Position numbers and translations under genes: made by a program. The notes under the pieces were generated by a model. That model did no database searches. It worked only from the letters and a program-made list of their open reading frames with translations, and was not told where the DNA came from. 64,000 nucleotides of DNA from assembly GCA_016779205.1 (NCBI GenBank), contig JADHOC010000019.1, positions 43,195 through 107,194 of the forward strand. The letters run 5' to 3'. Shown here in pieces: positions 8,376 to 16,663 of this stretch. This stretch comes from Planctomycetota bacterium (lineage in GTDB: Bacteria > Planctomycetota > UBA1135 > GCA-002686595). Every line of letters starts with the position of its first letter. Positions within the stretch are counted from its first letter, which is position 1.

Positions 8376-9821
8376 ATGGCTCTTTGTGCCCCCACCCTCG
8401 CCGCGCTGCTCCTCCTGCTCCAGGCCTCGCCCCCCGGCGCCCCGGCCGCCTCCCTCGACCCCGCCCCGGCGGGGAGCCGATCAAGGGAGATCCAGTCGAC
8501 GGGATCCCAGCCAATGGAATCCCAGCCAACGGAATCCCTGTCAACGGAATCCCTGTCAACGGGGACCGAGCCAGCGCTGGACACGCTCCCCGCCGCGGAC
8601 CTCGACGCCCTCCTCGGAGGGCTCACGCGGTCCCCCCGGGTGGTGGGCACTGGCGGCCATGACCGCGGGCTCGCCCTCATCGAGGCCGCGCTCCGGGCGG
8701 CCAGCCTCCGGCCCGTGCGGGTCGAGGTGGAGGCGACGCGGGCCATCCCGACGCGCTCGGACGTCCTCCTCTTCGAGGACTCCCTCGCGACCGCGGCCTT
8801 CGCCGGGCTCAAGGAGCGCTGGAACCCCGAGGCCGCAGCCCCCTCCCCGCTGCCCGCCGCCTTCGCGTGGAACCCCTCCACGGCGGAGGCCCGGGGAGCC
8901 GTGGTCGACCTGGGCGCCGGGCTCCCCGCAGACTTCGCGGAGGCCGAGAAGATGCGCCTCTCCCTCGAGGGCACGATCGCGCTCGTGACCGTCCCGGCGA
9001 CGCCGGCGAACCGCAAGGCTTCGATCCGGTCGATCGCCGCAGAGGCCGCCACCCACGGCTGCGTCGGCGTCCTCGTGGCCCCGCTTCGCCCCGGGCTGGC
9101 CCGCGACGACTTTGTGCTCGCCGACATCCGCCCGGCGCACGGCCGGACCTCCGAGGAGACCCGGCTGCCCGTCCCCTGCGCCCCGATCCGGAGCGCAGAG
9201 GCGGACCTCATCCGGGCGCGCCTCAAGGTCCGGAGGATCCGCGGCGCGAACGGTCGAGCGACCTCCGTCCGGGTGGGACCGGGGCCGGTCGAGGCGGGCG
9301 TGAACATCGAGTGCCCGGTGACCACCGTCCGCGCCGAGGCCCTTCAGCTGGAGGTCCCCGCCGCGCGAGCGGGCGCGTTCCACCTGGTCTCCACCGACCA
9401 CCGACCGGACCTCGCCCTGGGCGGGGCCCCTGCCATCGCCGTCGCCGTCGGCGCGGCGGCCGCGCTCGGCCCTGCCGGAGAAGGCAGCACCGCGACCCTG
9501 TGGTTCGCGCCCCGCCGCGCCGCGCTCCCCGCCGAACACGGTCCGGTGTTCCAGCTGGACGCCGTCTTGGCCCCGCGCCCTGGCACGCCCTTGATGGCGC
9601 GCCTCGGCCCCCTGGGCCCCTCGCGCCTCGCCCCCCTCCTCGACGAGTCCAGCGCCCAGCTCGACGCCCGCCTCGCGGGTCAGCTCCAGCCACGGATGGC
9701 CGCCGCGGTGGACTGGGTCAGCTACGGCCTTCGGGGCAAGGACGAGCCGCGCAGGGCCGCGGGGGCGCAGGCCGCCCGGGCACTCGAGCGCCTCCTGGCA
9801 CCGCTGCCGAGCGAACGCTGA
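8376..9821 (+). CDS. degenerate PA/M28-type secreted peptidase-like protein
   Basis: A 481-residue protein with a hydrophobic N-terminal signal (LAALLLLLQA). A Ser/Thr/Glu/Gln-rich spacer is encoded by a 15-base tandem repeat. The middle matches the opening of M28 peptidases (SPRVVGTGGHDRGLALIEAA) and a PA domain (EGTIALVTVP, AATHGCVGVLVA). The region where the M28 zinc site belongs keeps the fold outline (GAFHLVSTDHRPDLALGGAP, then ATLWFAPRRAAL) but lacks the HxD, the Asp of AnDN and the paired Glu, so it is probably a pseudo-peptidase. It lies five bases before the ABC exporter genes and may be transcribed with them. Its function is unknown; binding of a peptide or glycan at the envelope is a guess. 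Confidence 0.7.
   Translation: MALCAPTLAALLLLLQASPPGAPAASLDPAPAGSRSREIQSTGSQPMESQPTESLSTESLSTGTEPALDTLPAADLDALLGGLTRSPRVVGTGGHDRGLALIEAALRAASLRPVRVEVEATRAIPTRSDVLLFEDSLATAAFAGLKERWNPEAAAPSPLPAAFAWNPSTAEARGAVVDLGAGLPADFAEAEKMRLSLEGTIALVTVPATPANRKASIRSIAAEAATHGCVGVLVAPLRPGLARDDFVLADIRPAHGRTSEETRLPVPCAPIRSAEADLIRARLKVRRIRGANGRATSVRVGPGPVEAGVNIECPVTTVRAEALQLEVPAARAGAFHLVSTDHRPDLALGGAPAIAVAVGAAAALGPAGEGSTATLWFAPRRAALPAEHGPVFQLDAVLAPRPGTPLMARLGPLGPSRLAPLLDESSAQLDARLAGQLQPRMAAAVDWVSYGLRGKDEPRRAAGAQAARALERLLAPLPSER
8486..8575 (+). repeat. 15-base in-frame tandem repeat, about six units
   Basis: Units begin at 8486, 8501, 8516, 8531, 8546 and 8561. The central units read GGAATCCC(A/T)G(C/T)CAAC; units 8531-8545 and 8546-8560 are identical, and the outer ones are diverged. 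Each unit encodes five residues of the type ESQPT/ESLST, so length changes would keep the frame. The block is much lower in GC than its surroundings and sits just after the signal peptide, as a Ser/Thr-rich spacer. Confidence 0.9.
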
Positions 9822-9825
9822 CACG

Positions 9826-11601
9826 TTGGTCATCCTGGCGCGCTTCTTCCGCCGCTTCTTGCGGTACCGCGGCCCCTTGCTCATGGGGCTCGTGTGCATC
9901 CCGCTCGCGCAGCTGGCGGACGTGGCCATCACGTTGCTCGTGGGCGACGCCCTCGACAAGGCCAAGGACGCCTCAGACGCCGAGTGGATCGGCCACGTGC
10001 TCACATGGATGGCGGTCTACGCCGTCGGGCACAGCGTGCTCCGCTTCTATCAGCGCTGGTTGATCGTCGTGGTCTCCCGGCGAGTGGAGGTCGACCTCAA
10101 GCGGGAGCTGCTCAACAAGCTCACCTCGCTCCCCTTCGCGTTCCACGACCGCAGCCGCTCGGGGGACGTGGTGTCCCGGCTCACGAGTGACGTGGAGGCC
10201 GTGCGCATGACCCTCGGCCCCGGGCTCATGTACACCCTGGGCGCGGTGGTGATCGTGCCCATCAGCCTGGTGATCCTCTTCACCATCAAGCCGGCCCTGG
10301 CCCTCGCGATGGTGCTGCCCATGGTCGGCATGGGGGTCACCATGAAGCTGCTCACCGGTCGGCTGCACTCCTTCTCCGTCGCGGTCCAGGAGTCCATCGC
10401 GAGCATCAGCCACCGGGCCCAGGAGAACTTCGGGGGCATCCGGGTCGTGAAGGGCTATGCGCGCGAGGACCAACAGGCCCGGCTCTTCGAGGCCACCAGC
10501 GCCGAGAACCGCGACAACCAGGTGGAGCTCGGCAAGGCGCGCGGGCTCACCCACGCCGCGGTCAACGCCTCCTTCGACATGACCTTCGCGGTCATCCTGC
10601 TCATCGGCGGGCTGGCGGCCGTCGACCGCACCCTGCCCATCGGGGACCTCTTCAAGTTCATCGACCTCACCATGAAGGTCTTCTGGCCGCTGATCGCCAT
10701 CGGCTGGGTCCTGGGCATGCTGCCCCGCGCCATCGCCAGCGCCGAGCGGGTCCAGGAGCTCCTCGACGAGGAGAACCCCATCGAGGATGGCGCCGCCCCG
10801 GTGACCGCCGCCGACGTGCGGGGCAGCCTCGAGTTCGAGGGCGTCGGCTTCACCTACGAGCGGGGCACGGAGCCCGCGCTCAAGGGCGTTCGCTTCGAGG
10901 CCCCTGCGGGATCAACCGTTGGCGTCGTCGGCCCCACCGGCGCGGGCAAGTCGACCCTGCTCAACCTCGTGGGCCGGCTCTTCGAGGCGGACGAAGGTGA
11001 GATCCGGCTGGACGGGACGCCCATCCGGGAGCTCCCCGTGGCCACCCTGCGGGGCGCGATCGGCTACGTCCCCCAGGACTCGTTCCTCTTCAGCGAGCCC
11101 TACGCGGACAACATCCGCTTCGGCGCCGACGAGCCCCTCGATGACGCCGCGGTCGAGGCGCTCATCGAGCGGGTCTCCATGAAGGAGGAGGTGGCCGAGT
11201 TCCCCGAGGGCATGGCGACCCTCGTTGGCGAGCGCGGCGTCACCCTCTCAGGTGGCCAGCGCCAGCGGACCTGCATCGCCCGCGCCCTGGCGCGAGACCC
11301 GCGGATCCTGATCCTGGACGACTGCCTCTCGGCGGTGGACACGGAGACCGAGAAGGCCCTGCTCGGCAGCCTCCGCAGCGCCGGGAGCGGCCGAACCGTC
11401 CTGGTCGCAGCCCACCGCCTCAGCTCGGTGCGCGACGCCGACCTCATCGTGGTGCTGGAGCCCGAGGGGTCCGTGGAGACCACCGGCACCCACGACGAGC
11501 TCCTGGCGCGCGAGGGCTGGTACCGGACCACCTGGGAGCAGCAGCAGCGCACGGAGTCCCTCTCGGCCGAGGTCGAGAGCGAGATCGGGAGGGCCTCATG
11601 A
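9826..11601 (+). CDS. ABC exporter half-transporter, first subunit (Asp in place of catalytic Glu)
   Basis: A 591-residue ABC exporter: six membrane segments in about residues 1-320, then a nucleotide-binding domain. It has Walker A GPTGAGKST (near 370), the canonical signature LSGGQRQR (near 475) and Walker B ILILDDCLSAVD. The residue after the Walker B Asp is Asp499 rather than the catalytic Glu. Paired with the next subunit, whose signature is altered, this predicts an asymmetric heterodimer with one degenerate ATP site, as in TM287/288 or BmrCD. It probably exports drugs, lipids or peptides; the substrate is unknown. The TTG start at 9826 follows the previous gene by four bases, and the stop overlaps the next ATG (ATGA). 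Confidence 0.92.
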   Translation: MVILARFFRRFLRYRGPLLMGLVCIPLAQLADVAITLLVGDALDKAKDASDAEWIGHVLTWMAVYAVGHSVLRFYQRWLIVVVSRRVEVDLKRELLNKLTSLPFAFHDRSRSGDVVSRLTSDVEAVRMTLGPGLMYTLGAVVIVPISLVILFTIKPALALAMVLPMVGMGVTMKLLTGRLHSFSVAVQESIASISHRAQENFGGIRVVKGYAREDQQARLFEATSAENRDNQVELGKARGLTHAAVNASFDMTFAVILLIGGLAAVDRTLPIGDLFKFIDLTMKVFWPLIAIGWVLGMLPRAIASAERVQELLDEENPIEDGAAPVTAADVRGSLEFEGVGFTYERGTEPALKGVRFEAPAGSTVGVVGPTGAGKSTLLNLVGRLFEADEGEIRLDGTPIRELPVATLRGAIGYVPQDSFLFSEPYADNIRFGADEPLDDAAVEALIERVSMKEEVAEFPEGMATLVGERGVTLSGGQRQRTCIARALARDPRILILDDCLSAVDTETEKALLGSLRSAGSGRTVLVAAHRLSSVRDADLIVVLEPEGSVETTGTHDELLAREGWYRTTWEQQQRTESLSAEVESEIGRAS

Positions 11602-13415
11602 GCGTCAGCGAGGTCGACCCCAATGAGCTCGTGGCCTCCAGGGCCTGGGACAGCTCCCTGTTCCGGCGCCTGCTCGAGTTCATCCGCCCCCACCGCAGGC
11701 TCTTCCTCGCGAGCTTCGGCGTGCTCCTCTGCCTGTTCGCGGGCGAGCTCTTCGGGACGTGGATCTGGCGGGGCGCCATCGACGGGCCCGTCGCGGAGGC
11801 CGCGGGCGCCGAGGACCGCTCCCCCTACGTCCGCGAGCTGCTCGGGTGGGTCGGGCTCTACCTCGGGCTCGTGGTCTTCATGACGGGGCTCCGCTACCTG
11901 GAGACCTCCGTCCTGACCCGAACCGGCCAGGCGGTGGTCCACGACCTCCGCGCGCGGGTGTTCCGCCACCTGCAGCACCTCGACCTCGGCTTCTTCGACC
12001 GCCGCCCCACCGGCGCCCTCGTGACGCGGGTCACCACGGACATCGAGAACCTCTCCGAGATGTTCACCTCCGGCGTGGTGGTGCTCTTCTTCGACGCGCT
12101 CAAGGTCACGGTGGTCCTGGCGATCCTGTTCTCCATCAACGCCCAGCTCGCGCTGATCACGCTGCTGACCACGCCGCTGCTGATCGGCGTGTCCCTCGGC
12201 TTCCGGGGCGGGGCGCGGCGCGCGCACCGCGAGGTCCGCGCGCGCCTGGCCCGGCTGAACGGTTACCTCCAGGAGGTGCTGAACGGGATCCGGGTGGTCC
12301 AGGTCTTCCGCCGCGAGGAGCGCGTCGCCGGTCGCTTCAACGAGGCCCTCGACCGCTACTTCGAGGCCAACCAGCGGACGATCTTCCTCTTCGCCCTCTT
12401 CTACCCCGCCATGTCCCTGGCGGTGTACGTCATCCAGGGCGCCGCCCTGTGGGCCGGGGTCGTGGCCATCACCGGCGAGGCGCTCTCCTACGGCGCCTTC
12501 GTCCAGTTCTGGCTGCTGCTCAACATGCTCGTCCGGCCCATCCGGGAACTGGGCGAGCGCTACAACGTCCTGCAGAGCGCCTTCGCCTCCGCGGAGCGCA
12601 TCTTCCAGGTGCTGGACACCGCCCCCTCCGTGGCCACCGCCGCGGCCCCCCAGGCGCTGCCCGATGCCGGAGGTCAGCCCCCCTCCATCCGCTTCGAGGA
12701 CGTGGAGTTCGAGTACGTCGAGGGCTCGCCCATCCTCAAGGGGGTCTCCTTCGAGGTCCCGCGCGGGAAGACGGTCGCGGTGGTCGGCGCCACCGGCGCC
12801 GGCAAGTCCACCCTCGTCAACCTGCTCCTGCGCTTCTACGACCCCCAGGCGGGGCGGATCACCCTGGACGACGTGGGCATCCAGGACCTCCCGCTCGAGA
12901 CCCTGCGCACGCGCTTCGGGCTCGTGCTGCAGGAGGACTTCCTCTTCGCCGGGTCGGTCCGGGACAACCTCGTCATGGAGCGAGGGGGCGTGACGGACGC
13001 GTCCCTCGCCGAGGCGCTCGCGGCTTCCCAGGCGCGGGACCTCGTGCAGCGGCTGGACGGAGGCCTCGACGCGGAGGTCGCCGAGCGCGGGGCGACGTTC
13101 TCCACCGGCGAGCGTCAGCTCCTCGCGATCACCCGCGCCCTCGCGGCGCGACCCGACATCGTCGTGCTCGACGAGGCCACCGCCGCGGTGGACAGCGGCA
13201 CCGAGCACCGCATCGAGCGCGCGACGCGGGCCCTCCTCGAGGGCCGCAGCGCCCTGGTCATTGCTCACCGCCTCTCCACCATCCGTGACGCGGATGAGAT
13301 CCTCGTGATGGCCCGCGGCGAGATCCGCGAGCGCGGAACCCACGACGAGCTGCTGGCGCGCGGGGGCCTGTACGCCAAGCTCCACGCCCTCCAGTTCGAG
13401 GAGCCCGCGGCCTGA
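11598..13415 (+). CDS. ABC exporter half-transporter, second subunit (degenerate signature motif)
   Basis: A 605-residue partner of the preceding subunit. The membrane domain has six predicted segments (about residues 30-330), with the EVLNGIRVVQVF coupling-helix region typical of type-I exporters. The nucleotide-binding domain has Walker A GATGAGKST (near 397), the altered signature FSTGERQ (501-507) instead of LSGGQ, and a complete Walker B with catalytic Glu526 (VVLDEATAAVD). The intact catalytic site therefore pairs this subunit's Walker motifs with the canonical signature of the first subunit; the other site is degenerate. The start overlaps the first gene's stop, which favours equal synthesis. 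A perfect 15-bp hairpin follows the gene. Confidence 0.93.
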   Translation: MSVSEVDPNELVASRAWDSSLFRRLLEFIRPHRRLFLASFGVLLCLFAGELFGTWIWRGAIDGPVAEAAGAEDRSPYVRELLGWVGLYLGLVVFMTGLRYLETSVLTRTGQAVVHDLRARVFRHLQHLDLGFFDRRPTGALVTRVTTDIENLSEMFTSGVVVLFFDALKVTVVLAILFSINAQLALITLLTTPLLIGVSLGFRGGARRAHREVRARLARLNGYLQEVLNGIRVVQVFRREERVAGRFNEALDRYFEANQRTIFLFALFYPAMSLAVYVIQGAALWAGVVAITGEALSYGAFVQFWLLLNMLVRPIRELGERYNVLQSAFASAERIFQVLDTAPSVATAAAPQALPDAGGQPPSIRFEDVEFEYVEGSPILKGVSFEVPRGKTVAVVGATGAGKSTLVNLLLRFYDPQAGRITLDDVGIQDLPLETLRTRFGLVLQEDFLFAGSVRDNLVMERGGVTDASLAEALAASQARDLVQRLDGGLDAEVAERGATFSTGERQLLAITRALAARPDIVVLDEATAAVDSGTEHRIERATRALLEGRSALVIAHRLSTIRDADEILVMARGEIRERGTHDELLARGGLYAKLHALQFEEPAA

Positions 13416-13426
13416 GGTCACACGGA

Positions 13427-13462
13427 GAGAGCCCCGGGAGCGCGACGGCTCCCGGGGCTCTC
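13427..13462. terminator. bidirectional hairpin terminator
   Basis: A perfect 15-bp stem (GAGAGCCCCGGGAGC and its complement) with a six-base loop lies between the convergent ends of the ABC exporter operon (13415) and the glutathione peroxidase gene (13497). There is no T-run, so it may depend on Rho or act as an RNA-stabilising end. Confidence 0.75.
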
Positions 13463-13496
13463 CCGGCGGCGATGGCGAGGGGGGCTCGCCCGGAGC

Positions 13497-14159
13497 TCAG
13501 AGGGCGCGATACTCCGCGATGGCGCCGCGCAGCTCCTGGCTGTCAGGGCCCACGTTGGACTTGAAGAACCGCGCCTGGCTGCCGTCCTTCGAGACGACGA
13601 ACTTGCAGAAGTTCCAGCCCGGACGCTCACCGGTCATCCCGGCGAGGCCGTCGAAGATGGGGCTGTCCCCCTCCTTCGTCCCGGTCTTGGCGAGCATCGG
13701 GAAGGTGACGCCGTAGTTCTCCTGGCAGAAAGCCTGGATCTCCGCCGCGGAGCCGGGCTCCTGCCGACCGAAGTCGTTGCTGGGGATCCCCACGACCGTG
13801 AAGTCGTCCCCACCGAGCTCCTCCTGGAGCTCCTGGAGGCCGGCGTACTGGCCGGTGTAGCCGCACTTGCTCGCGACGTTGACGAAGACGGTGACCTTGC
13901 CCTGCAGGGCAGCGAGCGGCATCGCCTCGCCGCCCAGGGCGGTGGCGTCGAGGGCGTAGAGGCCCGTGGGCGCCGAGGGAGCGGCGGCGGGGGCGGCGTC
14001 AGCGTCCGCCGGGGCGGCCTCGGGCGAGGTCGCAGCGGCCGCCCCGACTTCAGTCGAAGCAGGCGCGCTCCCCTGGGTACCGGACGCGGCGTCGGTGGTG
14101 CTGCCGCAGGCCGCGAGGGTCGCGAGAATCGGGAGGGTGAGGAGGTGTGCAGTGCGCAT
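13497..14159 (-). CDS. glutathione peroxidase-family lipoprotein
   Basis: A 220-residue thiol peroxidase. The signal ends in the lipobox LATLAAC (Cys18), followed by an Ala/Pro-rich linker to about residue 64. The peroxidase domain has the catalytic Cys99 in NVASKCGYTGQY, the GIPSNDFGRQEPG motif that supplies the Gln, and WNFCKFVV that supplies the Trp/Asn. It uses Cys, not selenocysteine, and probably draws electrons from a thioredoxin-like protein. Lipidation places it on the periplasmic side of a membrane, where it would remove peroxides or lipid hydroperoxides. The thioredoxin-like secreted protein encoded just upstream on the same strand could be a redox partner (inference from neighbourhood). 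Confidence 0.9.
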   Translation of the reverse strand: MRTAHLLTLPILATLAACGSTTDAASGTQGSAPASTEVGAAAATSPEAAPADADAAPAAAPSAPTGLYALDATALGGEAMPLAALQGKVTVFVNVASKCGYTGQYAGLQELQEELGGDDFTVVGIPSNDFGRQEPGSAAEIQAFCQENYGVTFPMLAKTGTKEGDSPIFDGLAGMTGERPGWNFCKFVVSKDGSQARFFKSNVGPDSQELRGAIAEYRAL

Positions 14160-14272
14160 GGGAGGGTCCTGGGGATGATCTGGTGTCCGTGTCAGCGGCC
14201 TGTTCGGCCCGTAGCCGCGACCGGATGCCCCAGGAACGGAAGTCTCGACGCCCCGGCGCTCCTCCCCAAGGA

Positions 14273-14306
14273 AAGTGGCCGCGACCCTCCCGGGACGCGG
14301 CCACTT
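14273..14306 (-). terminator. hairpin downstream of the thioredoxin-like gene
   Basis: An 11-bp perfect stem (AAGTGGCCGCG with its complement) and a 12-base loop lie 20 bases past the stop of the minus-strand gene at 14327. On the minus strand the stem is followed by a short T-containing stretch. It separates this gene from the glutathione peroxidase gene. Confidence 0.6.
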
Positions 14307-14326
14307 GCCGGACGCATGGGCGGGGA

Positions 14327-15328
14327 TCAGCCGATCCACTCGTCGAGCAACAACAGCTGCTCCTTGCTGTCGGAGCCGATGGCCTTGGCCTTGGTGGCGT
14401 ACTTGACCTTGCCCTCGTCGTCGGAGAGAGGCCCGGCGCACCAGCGCGCCGCCTGGAAGTTGAGGCGGAAGGCGAGGGCGGAGTCCTTGAAGCCGAGCTC
14501 GTTCACCTGATCGAGCATCGCGAGCGCGGCCTTGGCCGAGGTGTCGTCACGGACGACGGAGAACTTGGCGTCCGCCACGTAGTCCATCATGCCCAGGTCG
14601 TTCTTCGGGTCGAGCCCCACGGCCATCTCGACGTCCGCCTCGTTGGCGAGACCGCTCTTGAGCAGCGCGAGGACGGTGCGGCCCTTCGAGCCCTTCTTGT
14701 TGTCGGCGTCCGCGGTCAGGGCGAAGCGCACGGGGGCGTCGAGGCTCGGGAGGAACGGTGCGCCTGCGGGCGCCTCCTCGTAGATCGTCACTGCGGCCAG
14801 CCAGAGCTTCCAGCGACCAGCGTCGTCGGTGGCCGCCTCGAAGTCAGAGGCGATGGTCTTGGCGGCCATGAGCTGCTCGCGCCCCTTGCGGAGCTCGGCC
14901 ATGTGCTCGAGGTACTTCTCCGGGCCGCCGGCCTGGTAGCCCGTACGGCCGTAGACCTCGCCGTCCGCGGTCATCATCAGGATGGTCGGGAAGCCGCGCA
15001 CGCCGTACTTGGCCTGCAGCTCCTCGTTCCGCTCGGGGTTCGGGACCTTCGCCTTGATCTCCTCCGCGCGGGGGAAGTCGAGGGCCACGAGGATGTAGTC
15101 CTTCTGCGCGCCCTCCATCCAGATGTCGTGCTGGAAGACCTCGTCATGAAGCTTGATGCACCAGCCGCACCAGTCCGAACCGGTGAAGTCGACGAGGAGG
15201 TCCTTGCCCTGCTCCTTCGCGGCCGCGGCGGCGGCGTCGAAGTCGTCGAACCAGGTCTGGTCCGCGTGGACAGGGGTCGAGAGGACGGCGAGGCTGCCGA
15301 GGGTGAGGGCCGCGAGGGTGTTCATCAT
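14327..15328 (-). CDS. secreted thioredoxin-like protein
   Basis: A 333-residue protein with a signal peptide (MMNTLAALTLGSLAVLSTPVHA, cleavage near residue 22). A thioredoxin fold follows with the active site WCGWC (53-57) in DFTGSDWCGWCIKLH and the cis-Pro region GVRGFPTILMM. The C-terminal 190 residues are helical, without a motif I recognise, and contain repeated Ala/Leu/Lys helices. The GSDWCGWC family is common in periplasmic thiol-disulfide proteins of Planctomycetota and Bacteroidota. It could reduce the peroxidase encoded downstream or support disulfide isomerisation. ATG at 15326-15328 places the signal peptide at the N-terminus; the longer open frame upstream has no protein-like character. 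Confidence 0.87.
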   Translation of the reverse strand: MMNTLAALTLGSLAVLSTPVHADQTWFDDFDAAAAAAKEQGKDLLVDFTGSDWCGWCIKLHDEVFQHDIWMEGAQKDYILVALDFPRAEEIKAKVPNPERNEELQAKYGVRGFPTILMMTADGEVYGRTGYQAGGPEKYLEHMAELRKGREQLMAAKTIASDFEAATDDAGRWKLWLAAVTIYEEAPAGAPFLPSLDAPVRFALTADADNKKGSKGRTVLALLKSGLANEADVEMAVGLDPKNDLGMMDYVADAKFSVVRDDTSAKAALAMLDQVNELGFKDSALAFRLNFQAARWCAGPLSDDEGKVKYATKAKAIGSDSKEQLLLLDEWIG

Positions 15329-15496
15329 GTGAGGGGGTGGTTCGAGAAGGGCCGACCGGGCGGGCGCAGGGTGCCGCTGAGCCAGATCGGGGCGGGCTGG
15401 AGGATGGGGCCGGGGCCGGGTTTTCTCCAGTGATGGACGCGCAGAATGCACAGTTCGAACGGATGGGGCCGCCCGCGGCGCCGTCCGCCCACGCGC

Positions 15497-16609
15497 TCAG
15501 CGCCGCTGGTCGAGCACGGCCCACGCCACGGCGGCCACGGCCTTGACCCGCCCGAACTCGCTGTTCGTCATGACCACCACCGCCCGCCGGCTGTCCGGGC
15601 GCACCGAGAGCAACGTCCGGGTCTTGGGCTGGGAGCCCGTGTGGCGGATGACGCGCTCCCCTGCAGCGGAGGAGACCCCAAACCCGAGCCCGTAGGAGGT
15701 GCGCTTGCCGCTGGCGAGCTGCTGCGGGGTCCACATCCGGTCCAGCGTCGCCCGCGGGAGCAGGGCCTCCCCCATCAGGCCACGGGCGAAGCGCGCGAGG
15801 TCGCCGACCGTCGAGATGAACCCGCCGCCGGCGAGCTTCCAGCTCACGTCGCGATCCACCGAGGGCACGACCACGCCGGCCACGCGCCGGTACCCGCGCG
15901 CCCGCCCCGGGATCTCGACCCACTGGTAGTCCGGCTGGAGCGAGGCCATACCCAGGGGGGCGGCGATGGACCCTGCGACCTGTTCATGGAGCGGCGCCTT
16001 GCCCGCCCGGGCCACGGCGGCGCCGAGCAGCATGTAGCCGTGGGTCGAGTACGAGTAGCGGGTCCCCGGCTGCGCGACGAGGGGCGACTCCTTGAACCGG
16101 TCCAGGGCCACGACCGTGTCCTGGAAGGGGTGGGGCTCCGCGTACTCGCGCCTGGTCCGGACCACCTCCCCGTTGGAGTAGTGGACGATCCCGCCCAGGT
16201 GCCCCAGGAGCTGCCGCGCGGTCACCGGCCAGGGCTTCTCCGGGAACTCGGGGACCAGCGCGCGCACGTCCTCGTCGAGGTCCAGACCCTCGGCCTCGGA
16301 GAGCTGAACGGCACGCACCGCCACCAGCGGCTTCGAGATGGACGCCCAGCGAAACATGGTCGAGGGGCCAACCGGGGTGCCCGCCTCCCGATCGGCCTCG
16401 CCGAGGTAGAACTCCTCGATCTCGTCCCCCACCACCACGGCAACCGCGAGCCCAACGAGCCCCTGCCGCTCGAACTCCTCCTCGAGGGCCGCGTGGAGCG
16501 CCGCCTCCAGGGGGACATCGTCCGCCGTCGCCGCGTGGACTCCGTCGCTCACCGCCCCGGCGGCCGGCAAGAGCGCCGCCAGGAACCACGCAGAGAGAAG
16601 GCCGCTCAT
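15497..16609 (-). CDS. secreted serine hydrolase, class C beta-lactamase/DD-peptidase fold
   Basis: A 370-residue protein with a hydrophobic signal (LLSAWFLAALLPAAGA). The catalytic SxxK motif is SISK (about 90-93) in MFRWASISKPLVAVRAV. The second motif appears as YSYSTHGY, near the YxN-type loop, and the third as HTGSQP in place of KTG. These are the marks of serine hydrolases of the AmpC/EstB/D-aminopeptidase group. It probably acts in the periplasm on a peptide, ester or lactam; the exact reaction cannot be read from the sequence. GTG at 16610-16612 directly precedes the ATG and is an alternative start; GAGGGA lies just upstream. Confidence 0.88.
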   Translation of the reverse strand: MSGLLSAWFLAALLPAAGAVSDGVHAATADDVPLEAALHAALEEEFERQGLVGLAVAVVVGDEIEEFYLGEADREAGTPVGPSTMFRWASISKPLVAVRAVQLSEAEGLDLDEDVRALVPEFPEKPWPVTARQLLGHLGGIVHYSNGEVVRTRREYAEPHPFQDTVVALDRFKESPLVAQPGTRYSYSTHGYMLLGAAVARAGKAPLHEQVAGSIAAPLGMASLQPDYQWVEIPGRARGYRRVAGVVVPSVDRDVSWKLAGGGFISTVGDLARFARGLMGEALLPRATLDRMWTPQQLASGKRTSYGLGFGVSSAAGERVIRHTGSQPKTRTLLSVRPDSRRAVVVMTNSEFGRVKAVAAVAWAVLDQRR

Positions 16610-16663
16610 CACTCCCTCAGCTTACGACCCGGAGCGGGCCGCCGCACGTGGCTCGGGGACCGC

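Noticed and set aside
11100..13421. A 773-codon minus-strand open frame over the ABC exporter genes
   Set aside because: Antisense to two clear ABC genes with Walker motifs; its translation is His/Glu/Gly-rich and domain-free.
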